Below are positions 37,570 to 43,750 of a DNA stretch of 43,750 nt, piece after piece (within the stretch, counting starts at the first letter, position 1; every line of letters begins with the position of its first letter). The notes below the pieces were generated by a model. It did not search any database. It worked only from the letters and a program-made list of their open reading frames with translations, and was not told where the DNA came from. The position numbers were made by a program, and so were the translations under genes. The DNA is from Candidatus Pullilachnospira intestinigallinarum (GTDB lineage: Bacteria > Bacillota > Clostridia > Lachnospirales > Lachnospiraceae), in NCBI GenBank assembly GCA_018711275.1, contig DVIN01000036.1:1-43750 (forward strand), given 5' to 3'.

Positions 37570-38934
37570 ATGAAGCTGGATACGGAATTTATGGGGGAAC
37601 ATCATACGTTCCACTCGCTCAGAGAGGTTATGGCAAAAGCGAACGAACCAAAAAGCGGCGACAGCCTGGCGCAAATTGCCGCCGGGACGACACTGGAGCG
37701 GATCGCCGCGAAAAAGGTGCTTTCGCAGCTTACGGTAAAGGATCTGACGGAACACCCTGCCGTGCCTTATGAGGAGGATCAGGTCACACGGATTATCATC
37801 GATGATCTGGACAGGCAGGAATATGAGGAGATCAAGGACTGGACCATCGCGCAGGTGAGGGAATGGCTGCTGGACGACGGGACAAGCGGTGAGGAAATGC
37901 TGGCGGCAGGCCGGGGCATGACCAGTGAGGTCATTGCCGCCGTCTGTAAGCTGATGGGAAATCTGGATCTGATGTATGCGGGAAATAAGATGAAAATTCT
38001 GGCCACCTGCAATACCACCATCGGAGAGAAAAATGTCCTGGCAAGCCGGCTGCAGCCCAATCATCCGGTGGATGATCCCAGAGGAATTACGGCCAGTCTG
38101 CTGGAAGGTCTCAGCTATGGAGTAGGAGACGCGGTGCTCGGAGTCAATCCCGCCATTGATACGGTGGAGAGCACCGGCGCTGTCTGGGATCAGCTTCGGG
38201 AGATTAAAAATGAATTTCAGATTCCCACGCAGACCTGTGTTCTGAGCCATGTGACCACGCAGATGAAAGCGCTGGAAAAGGGGCATAAGGCGGATTTGTG
38301 TTTCCAGTCCATCGCGGGAACGGAGAGCGCCCTGGCAGCTTTCGGCGTTACGCCTGGAATGCTGACGGAAGCAGACCTCATGTTTCATGAAGACGGCGAT
38401 TCCAGGGGACCAAATGTCATGTATTTTGAAACGGGACAGGCCAGCGAGCTTTCTTCCTCCTGCCATTACGGCTGGGATCAGCTGACCATGGAATGCAGAT
38501 GCTACGGACTGGCACGCCATTATCGTCCGTTTCTTGTGAATACTGTGGTGGGATTCATGGGACCGGAGTATCTTTACGACGCAAGACAGCTTTTGCGGGC
38601 AGGTCTGGAAGATGTGTTCTGCGGTCATCTCCATGGACTCCCCATGGGATGTGACGTCTGCTATACAAACCATATGGTCACAGACCAGAACGATCTGGAA
38701 AGTCTGGCGGCCATGCTGACCGCGGCAGGATGCCATTATTTTATGGGACTGCCCCAGGGCGACGATATTATGCTGATGTATCAGTCCAGCGGTTATCACG
38801 ATATCGCGGCTCTGCGACAGCTGTTCGGGAAGCATCCCATACGGGAATATGAGAAATGGCTGGAAAAATGGGGGATTCTGGAAAATGGACGGCTGGGCCC
38901 CAGAGCGGGAGATCCCACCGTTTTTCTAAAATAG
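37570..38934 (+). CDS. eutB: Ethanolamine ammonia-lyase large subunit EutB
   Basis: A 454-residue TIM-barrel subunit that binds substrate and splits ethanolamine to acetaldehyde and ammonia with adenosylcobalamin. Full length for the family, with conserved blocks such as NTTIGEKNVLASRLQPNHPV and LQIHGFPMGCD-like GHLHGLPMGCDVCYTNH. The start follows AAGGAG. The stop (TAG 38932-38934) lies directly against a tandem repeat array that separates it from eutC, an unusual gap for a two-subunit enzyme. Confidence 0.95.
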   Translation: MKLDTEFMGEHHTFHSLREVMAKANEPKSGDSLAQIAAGTTLERIAAKKVLSQLTVKDLTEHPAVPYEEDQVTRIIIDDLDRQEYEEIKDWTIAQVREWLLDDGTSGEEMLAAGRGMTSEVIAAVCKLMGNLDLMYAGNKMKILATCNTTIGEKNVLASRLQPNHPVDDPRGITASLLEGLSYGVGDAVLGVNPAIDTVESTGAVWDQLREIKNEFQIPTQTCVLSHVTTQMKALEKGHKADLCFQSIAGTESALAAFGVTPGMLTEADLMFHEDGDSRGPNVMYFETGQASELSSSCHYGWDQLTMECRCYGLARHYRPFLVNTVVGFMGPEYLYDARQLLRAGLEDVFCGHLHGLPMGCDVCYTNHMVTDQNDLESLAAMLTAAGCHYFMGLPQGDDIMLMYQSSGYHDIAALRQLFGKHPIREYEKWLEKWGILENGRLGPRAGDPTVFLK

Positions 38935-39015
38935 AAAGTGTACCTTCATGGCGAAAAGTGTACATTCGGGATCAAAAAGTGGATATTCAGACTGAAAAAG
39001 TGGACATTCATACCA
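38935..39015 (+). repeat. Four tandem ~20-21 bp repeats between eutB and eutC
   Basis: Four copies of a motif close to AAAAGTGKACATTCA begin at about 38935, 38954, 38974 and 38995, with AGTG recurring every 20, 21 and 21 bp. They differ mainly after TTC. The array looks like the multiple terminal repeats at the ends of IS21-family elements, which would make it a transposon scar, but this resemblance is from memory and not searched. A regulatory role is the alternative. Confidence 0.7.
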
Positions 39016-39059
39016 TGTTACGGGGAAAATATCGTTTAAAAAAGAATTGAGGAATATAG

Positions 39060-39773
39060 ATGAAACCACGAGATTATTCAATCAAGTATGAAAAACCGGA
39101 AGAAATGGAGCGTTTAAAGAAAAATACTCCCGCAAGAATCGGAATTGGCCGCTGCGGGCCGCGGTATACCACGGAGGCATATCTGGATTACCGGGGCGCG
39201 CAGGCCAGGGCCAATGACGCTGTGTTCAAAGAGGTGCCCGGGAGTGTCATCGAATCCCTGGGAGTGTTTGAAGTGCGGACCTTGTGCGCGGATAAATACG
39301 AGATGATCACCCGACCGGATCGGGGCCGTCTGTTTGACGAGGAAACCTGTCAGCTTATCAGCAGCCGCTGCAGACATGATGTGGATGTACAGATTTATTT
39401 TGGAGATGGATTGAGCAGCCCGGCCATTGGCGCCAATATCCCGGATTTGTATCCTGCCCTCCGGGCGGCGCTGGAGGCGGAAAATGTCACCGTGGGAACA
39501 CCGTTTTTTGTCCGCTACTGCAGGGTGAACACAGCCAGAACCATCGGGCCGCTGCTGAACGCAAAGCTCACCTGCGTGCTGATCGGGGAGCGGCCGGGCC
39601 TGATCACTGATGAGAGTATGTCGGCTTATATGGCCCTCAATGCCCGTCCTGAGATGCAGGAGAGTGAATATAAGGTGGTGAGCAACATCAGCCGGATCGG
39701 TATGCCGCCGGTGGAGGCCGCCGCTTATATAGCAGAACTGATGATGGATATGATGCAAAAAGGAAACTGTTGA
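39060..39773 (+). CDS. eutC: Ethanolamine ammonia-lyase small subunit EutC, short N-terminus
   Basis: A 237-residue cobalamin-binding subunit that completes the EutBC enzyme. Conserved blocks are present: RIGIGRCGPRYTTEAYLDYR, DVDVQIYFGDGLSSPAIGAN, VGTPFFVRYCRV and LIGERPGLITDESMSAYMA. Compared with enterobacterial EutC (~295) it lacks the N-terminal ~50 residues, a poorly conserved part thought to act in targeting. The 125-bp gap and tandem repeat before it raise the question of whether the 5' end was lost; GAGGAATATAG before the ATG still gives a usable ribosome site. Confidence 0.92.
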   Translation: MKPRDYSIKYEKPEEMERLKKNTPARIGIGRCGPRYTTEAYLDYRGAQARANDAVFKEVPGSVIESLGVFEVRTLCADKYEMITRPDRGRLFDEETCQLISSRCRHDVDVQIYFGDGLSSPAIGANIPDLYPALRAALEAENVTVGTPFFVRYCRVNTARTIGPLLNAKLTCVLIGERPGLITDESMSAYMALNARPEMQESEYKVVSNISRIGMPPVEAAAYIAELMMDMMQKGNC

Positions 39774-39859
39774 TTTTCCAAAATCCGGAAAGGAGGAGGG
39801 GCCAGGTCGTGCGAAAAGGCCGAAAGAGTCAACTGCCGCGAGAATCCCTGAAAAACCGG

Positions 39860-39888
39860 TTGACGCGGCCAGTTCCCGGCTGTATAAT
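39860..39888 (+). promoter_or_regulatory. Promoter of tRNA-Ser
   Basis: TTGACG (39860-39865) and TATAAT (39883-39888) with a 17-bp spacer; the mature tRNA begins 32 bp after the -10. Confidence 0.85.
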
Positions 39889-39920
39889 ATTAGAGATCAT
39901 TTCTGAAAGAAAGGATCCCT

Positions 39921-40009
39921 GGAGGAGTACCCAAGTGGCTGAAGGGTCTGGCTTCGAACACCAGTAGGTCGGTAGCACCGGCGCAAGGGTTCAAATCCCT
40001 TCTCCTCCG
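39921..40009 (+). tRNA. tRNA-Ser(CGA)
   Basis: An 89-nt class II tRNA. The acceptor GGAGGAG pairs with CTCCTCC (40002-40008), with G73 as discriminator as in serine tRNAs. The anticodon loop TTCGAAC puts CGA at 39955-39957, which reads UCG. The long variable arm and T arm (AAGGG/CCCTT around TTCAAAT) are present. CCA is not encoded. One mismatch (C-A) tops the anticodon stem. Confidence 0.9.
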
Positions 40010-40023
40010 TTTTGATGAATCGC

Positions 40024-40056
40024 CCGCAGGCAGTCAAACGCCTGCGGCTTTTTTTG
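40024..40056 (+). terminator. Terminator of tRNA-Ser
   Basis: CCGCAGGC (40024-40031) pairs perfectly with GCCTGCGG (40040-40047), followed by CTTTTTTTG. Confidence 0.92.
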
Positions 40057-40148
40057 TTGCGCCATCCGTTTCATTGTCCGGAGGCCACGGTTGATTTTTG
40101 ACGGCGGCGATGTTATAAACAGATTATAAACTAGAAGGAGGATGAGGT

Positions 40149-40937
40149 ATGGGACTGGCAAAATGCGCATGTATTGACACGCTGTACACGGAACTGCCCT
40201 GGAGGGAGCGGTTTGCGGCTGCGAAGAAGGACGGATTCTCGGCGGTGGAGTTCTGGGACTGGAGATGCCGGGATCTGGAGGAAATCCGGAGGGAAGCGGA
40301 AAAAGCAGATATTGTGATTTCGGGATTTAACGGCGACGCGGATTATTCGCTGGTGGATCCGGAACAGAAAACCCGGTATCTGGAAGCCCTGGAGCTTTCG
40401 GTGAAGGCCGCCAAAAAGACAGGAGCGAGGAGTCTGACGATCCATTCCAATGCCCTGGGGGAAGGGGGAGTGGTTTTGAATTCTTATGATAACCTGTCGC
40501 ATACGGTGAAGCTCTGTGCCATGTACGATACCCTGCTGGCGTGCGCCAGAATGGCCGAGCGGGAGCATATCAATCTGAATCTGGAGGCGTTGAATATTAC
40601 CACAGATCATGCGGGAAATTTCCTGGTGACCACGCAGATGGGCGCGGAAATCTGCCGGCTGATCGGCTCGCCCAGGCTGAAACTGCTGTACGATGTTTAC
40701 CATATGCAGCTGAATGAGGGAAGTCTCTGCGACAATATCAGGAAATACAGCGATCAGTTCGGCCACGTTCATGTGGCGGATGCTCCTGGCCGCCATGAGC
40801 CGGGTACCGGGGAAATCTATTATCCTGCGGTATTCGGGTGTCTGGAAAAGTGCGGATACCGGGGATTTGTGGGGTATGAGCTTTTCCCCGCGCAGAACAC
40901 AAAAAAGGCCGTAGAAGCCATTATGAAATATGCGTAA
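40149..40937 (+). CDS. Sugar isomerase/epimerase TIM-barrel protein (hydroxypyruvate isomerase-like)
   Basis: A 262-residue enzyme of the AP-endonuclease-2-type TIM barrel. The landmarks are NLEALN with a metal-binding Glu, LLYDVYHMQ with Asp and His, HVHVADAPGRHEPGTGEI, and a C-terminal GYELFP with the second catalytic Glu. This set is typical of hydroxypyruvate isomerases and related ketose epimerases. Substrate cannot be fixed. It starts after AGAAGGAGG and lies 161 bp before a glycosidase, so the two may be functionally linked in sugar use. Confidence 0.8.
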   Translation: MGLAKCACIDTLYTELPWRERFAAAKKDGFSAVEFWDWRCRDLEEIRREAEKADIVISGFNGDADYSLVDPEQKTRYLEALELSVKAAKKTGARSLTIHSNALGEGGVVLNSYDNLSHTVKLCAMYDTLLACARMAEREHINLNLEALNITTDHAGNFLVTTQMGAEICRLIGSPRLKLLYDVYHMQLNEGSLCDNIRKYSDQFGHVHVADAPGRHEPGTGEIYYPAVFGCLEKCGYRGFVGYELFPAQNTKKAVEAIMKYA

Positions 40938-41033
40938 CGGTCACCTGTAAACGGTTACGGATATGACCGAAAAAGTCAGAAAAGGAATAAAAAGAAGTCA
41001 ATAACTCCCCTGCCGGAAACGGCCCCGGGGGAG

Positions 41034-41071
41034 TATAATAAAAGACAGCTGCGGACAGTTTGTCCGGACAA
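41034..41071 (+). promoter_or_regulatory. GH3 gene -10 box with overlapping palindromes
   Basis: A TATAAT (41034-41039) is preceded by a GC-rich inverted repeat (CTCCCC ... GGGGGAG). About 20 bp downstream is a perfect 12-bp palindrome TTGTCCGGACAA (41060-41071) overlapping a second one, CGGACA/TGTCCG (41052-41066). The site is right for an operator. No good -35 is seen. Confidence 0.5.
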
Positions 41072-41098
41072 CAATGAATACGGAGGAGGTCCCAAATC

Positions 41099-43447
41099 AT
41101 GGAGAGATGGGGAAGAGCATGGTATCAGCCTTGCCTGCCGCTGGGTAAGGATGGAAGAAGAGTAACCGGCAGCCAGGAGCATATCCGGCTGTCCCGACAG
41201 GCGGCCACAGAAGGAATGGTGCTTCTGAAGAATCAGGGACAGGCGCTGCCCCTGGAGACCGGTACCAAACTGGCGCTGTTTGGAAAAGCCACCATGGATT
41301 ATGTGAAAGGCGGCGGCGGAAGCGGCGATGTGACGGTGGCCTACACCAGAAATCTGTACGAGGGATTAAAAATGAAGGAAGGGGTGCAGATTCTGGAACC
41401 ACTGGCAAATTTTTACCGGGAGAACGTCAACGCGCAGTATGCGGAAGGCGTTGAGCCGGGATTTACCAGGGAACCGGAGATTCCGGAGGAACTGCTGGCG
41501 CAGGCCCGGGCATGGACGGATACAGCCGTGATTTCCATCTGTCGGTTTTCCGGCGAGGGATGGGATCGGAAAGGAATTCCGGGGGACGGGGATTTTTATC
41601 TGACCGCGGAAGAACAGAAGATGGTGGAGACCGTGTGCGCGAATTTTGACCGGGTGATCGTGGTGCTGAACGTGGGCGGCATGGTGGACACCTCCTGGTT
41701 CCGCGACAATGACAGGATTCAGGCGGTGCTTCTGGCATGGCAGGGAGGCATCGAGGGCGGTCTCGCGGCAGCGGATCTTCTGTGCGGCGAGGTTTCTCCG
41801 TCAGGAAGGCTGACTGATACCTTCGCGGGGTCCTTTGACGATTATCCCTCCTCGGAAGGCTTCAATGAGTCAGAGGACTATGTGGAGTACACGGAAGATA
41901 TTTATGTGGGATACCGGTATTTTGAGACCATTGACGGAGCGGCCGAAAAAGTTAATTATCCCTTCGGCTACGGGCTTTCCTACACCACCTTTTCCAGAGA
42001 GTATCTGGGCGCATGCCTTAAAGACGGTGTGATTACCGTGGATGTGCGGGTGACCAACACCGGCAGCCGGGCGGGAAAAGAAGTGGTTCAGCTGTATTAC
42101 GGCGCACCCCAGGGGAAACTGGGGAAACCTGCCAGAGAGCTGGGAGCTTTTGGAAAGACGAGACTGCTGGAAGCAGGGGACAGCCAGGTGATGCGGCTGA
42201 CCATGCGGGAAGATTTTATGGCTTCCTACGATGATCTGGGAAAGGTGAAAAAATCCGCCTACGTTCTGGAGCCGGGCATCTATCGTTTCTGGCTGGGCGG
42301 ATCGGTGAGAGAAGCCAGAGAAATTCCGTTTTTTGTGGAAAAGAAAGAGACAGAAATCGTGGCCCAGTATACGGAAAAATGCGCGCCGAAGGCATTGAAA
42401 AAACGGCTTCTGGCGGACGGGACCTACGAGGAGATGCCCCAGCGCCCCGCTGAAGAATGCCCGTTGGGACTTGTGCCGCAGGAGGTGGAGAAACTGGAGG
42501 GCGTGATTCCCGCTGTCCGGGAGAGAAAACAGGTACAGCTTTCTCAGCTTCCGGCGCCGGGAACCATTATGCTGAAGGATGTGGCGGAGGGAAAAGCAAC
42601 CCTGGATCAGCTGATAGAACAGCTGACAGACGAGGAACTGGCGGATCTTCTGGGAGGACAGCCCAATACCGGCGCAGCCAACACCTACGGGATGGGAAAT
42701 ATTCCGGATCACGGGGTACCCAACATTATGACGGCGGACGGACCTGCCGGGCTGAGAATCCAGCCTCAGTGCGGCATATGCACCACTGCCTGGCCCTGCG
42801 CTACCCTGCTGGCCTGCAGCTGGAATGAGGATCTGGTATATCAGGTGGGCGCTGCCGGAGCCGCCGAGGTGAAAGAAAACAACATTGGCATCTGGCTGAC
42901 GCCGGCCATGAACATCCACAGAAGTCCCCTGTGCGGAAGAAACTTTGAGTATTATTCGGAGGATCCGCTGGTGGCGGGAAAGATGGGAGCGGCCATGATC
43001 CGGGGTATCCAGTCCCGGCACATTGCGGCGTCCATGAAGCATTTCGCCTGCAACAACAAGGAGACCAACCGGAAGGCCAGCGATTCCAGAGTGTCCGAGC
43101 GGGCCATGCGGGAGATTTACCTGAAGGGATTTGAGATTGCCGTGAAGGAGGCGCAGCCCTGGACGATCATGAGTTCTTATAATCTGATCAACGGCTGTCA
43201 TACGTCGGCAAACAGGGAACTGCTGACGGACATCCTGCGTGATGAATGGGGCTTTGAAGGAGCGGTGACTACGGACTGGTGGACCTTTGCGGAGCATTAT
43301 CTGGAGACGAAGGCAGGAAATGATATCAAGATGGGATGCGGTTATCCGGACAGACTGCTGGAGGCTCTTAAGAAGGGACTGATCAGCCGCAAGAAGATGG
43401 AAATCTGCGGCAGAAGGATTCTGGAGCTGATTTTGAAGATTGACTGA
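41099..43447 (+). CDS. Glycoside hydrolase family 3 beta-glycosidase, permuted domain order
   Basis: A 782-residue intracellular enzyme (no signal peptide). The domain order is reversed from most GH3 enzymes. The C-terminal-type alpha/beta sandwich comes first (from EGMVLLKNQGQALPLE to GRLTDTFAGSFDDYP), then a fibronectin-III-like domain (~320-430, ending GIYRFWLGGSV). The catalytic TIM barrel comes last, with KHFACNNKETNR and the nucleophile region VTTDWW (Asp726). Permuted beta-glucosidases of this form are known in Butyrivibrio and Ruminococcus. Likely substrate: short beta-glucosides. ATG 41099 follows GGAGGAGG. Confidence 0.88.
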   Translation: MERWGRAWYQPCLPLGKDGRRVTGSQEHIRLSRQAATEGMVLLKNQGQALPLETGTKLALFGKATMDYVKGGGGSGDVTVAYTRNLYEGLKMKEGVQILEPLANFYRENVNAQYAEGVEPGFTREPEIPEELLAQARAWTDTAVISICRFSGEGWDRKGIPGDGDFYLTAEEQKMVETVCANFDRVIVVLNVGGMVDTSWFRDNDRIQAVLLAWQGGIEGGLAAADLLCGEVSPSGRLTDTFAGSFDDYPSSEGFNESEDYVEYTEDIYVGYRYFETIDGAAEKVNYPFGYGLSYTTFSREYLGACLKDGVITVDVRVTNTGSRAGKEVVQLYYGAPQGKLGKPARELGAFGKTRLLEAGDSQVMRLTMREDFMASYDDLGKVKKSAYVLEPGIYRFWLGGSVREAREIPFFVEKKETEIVAQYTEKCAPKALKKRLLADGTYEEMPQRPAEECPLGLVPQEVEKLEGVIPAVRERKQVQLSQLPAPGTIMLKDVAEGKATLDQLIEQLTDEELADLLGGQPNTGAANTYGMGNIPDHGVPNIMTADGPAGLRIQPQCGICTTAWPCATLLACSWNEDLVYQVGAAGAAEVKENNIGIWLTPAMNIHRSPLCGRNFEYYSEDPLVAGKMGAAMIRGIQSRHIAASMKHFACNNKETNRKASDSRVSERAMREIYLKGFEIAVKEAQPWTIMSSYNLINGCHTSANRELLTDILRDEWGFEGAVTTDWWTFAEHYLETKAGNDIKMGCGYPDRLLEALKKGLISRKKMEICGRRILELILKID

Positions 43448-43532
43448 GAAATCCGGGGCGGACAGACGGCCGGGTTTGTATTGGCAGGAGTAAAACCGGC
43501 AGGATGAACTGCCGGTGAACACCGCTGAAAAA

Positions 43533-43585
43533 AGGAGCGTACCGACGGGGAAAAGATTTCCCGGATACGCTCCTGTTTTTTTCTT
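43533..43585. terminator. Bidirectional terminator between GH3 and SRP RNA
   Basis: AGGAGCGT (43533-43540) pairs with ACGCTCCT (43567-43574); inside, GGGAAA pairs with TTTCCC. A T-run follows on the + strand (GTTTTTTTC), and the mirror side ends in a U-run on the - strand, so it serves both genes. Confidence 0.85.
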
Positions 43586-43588
43586 TTT

Positions 43589-43750
43589 GTGCGCGCCGCA
43601 CCTCGAACCGTCTTCACGGACGTTACTCCTACAGTTAACTCGGCCCAGGCGCCCTTACGGCACACAGAAGGTTCTGCTTAGTGCTGCTGCATTCCTGCCC
43701 TGACACGGTTCACAGATTCCTGTTGCGTAAGACCCAGACGTCAACGCCAC
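43589..43750 (-). ncRNA. ffs: SRP RNA (4.5S/scRNA, large form), 5' part outside the window
   Basis: Read on the minus strand, this contains the signal-recognition helix 8 block GTGTCAGGGCAGGAATGCAG followed by CAGCACTAAGCAG, the SRP54-binding core. The flanking arms can pair with each other to extend helix 5. The 3' end ends near 43589 in GTGCGGCGCGCAC. The 5' end, with the Alu-type domain expected of the Firmicutes large form, is beyond the window. It is the RNA scaffold of the signal recognition particle. Confidence 0.9.

Noticed and set aside
37066-38835. A long open frame on the minus strand opposite eutA and eutB
   Set aside because: Shadow of clear genes on the other strand; composition typical of antisense frames in GC-rich codons.
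38935-39015. Possible CRISPR array between eutB and eutC
   Set aside because: Unit length of 20-21 bp leaves no true spacers and the units are imperfect; no cas genes are present.
41870-43522. A 550-codon open frame on the minus strand opposite the GH3 gene
   Set aside because: Shadow frame; covers the catalytic domain of a well-recognised enzyme and has no motif of its own.

Overview
The window looks like a chromosomal segment of a strictly anaerobic, spore-forming gut Firmicute, most likely a Lachnospiraceae-type Clostridium. The clues are mixed GC content with strong AGGAGG ribosome sites, a large Firmicutes-type SRP RNA, a tryptophan T-box, a YtvI-type sporulation membrane protein, a bile salt hydrolase, ethanolamine ammonia-lyase genes, a V-type ATPase operon and a permuted GH3 glycosidase. 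This is inference from gene content; no marker gene fixes the genus.

Layout. 1-149: 3' end of a group II intron. 308-3704: a CdaR/PucR-type regulator and an aconitase-superfamily hydratase. 3760-4955: a gene-free, A-rich stretch that begins with a near-consensus promoter (UP-like tract, TTGACA, 17 bp, extended -10), ends in an intrinsic terminator and folds into many perfect helices including a probable pseudoknot. I read it as a large (about 1 kb) structured noncoding RNA, and it is the most unusual object here. 5075-8251: RluA-type pseudouridine synthase, YtvI-like permease and an orphan sugar-binding-type lipoprotein. 8612-17222: nine-gene V-type ATPase operon (G/H, I, K, E, C, F, A, B, D) whose rotor subunit carries the sodium-site residues of Enterococcus NtpK. 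17345-21474: a small hypothetical, an acyltransferase, a GGDEF protein with an NTF2-like sensor and a bile salt hydrolase. 21595-22608: IolG-type dehydrogenase followed by a structured 3' element. 22863-24242: XRE regulator plus a secreted nuclease lipoprotein.

24299-27544: a T-box leader with a UGG (Trp) specifier drives a trpXYZ-type ABC importer. 27595-28488 (minus): a thioredoxin-reductase-like flavoprotein without the usual NADPH signature. 28743-33985: AlaX-type tRNA editing protein, a VWA/degenerate metallopeptidase protein, a MoxR ATPase and an NrdG2-type radical SAM activase, tightly packed. 34069-35394 (minus): an unrecognised two-domain protein with a low-complexity linker. 35474-35965: tadA. 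36100-39773: eutABC, with a 20-21 bp tandem repeat wedged between eutB and eutC. 39921-40009: tRNA-Ser(CGA). 40149-43447: sugar isomerase and GH3 beta-glycosidase. 43589-43750 (minus): the 3' part of the SRP RNA.

Functional picture: nutrient scavenging (ethanolamine, inositol, beta-glucosides, tryptophan), bile tolerance, ion-motive energy conversion and RNA-level control (T-box, candidate large RNA, SRP RNA).
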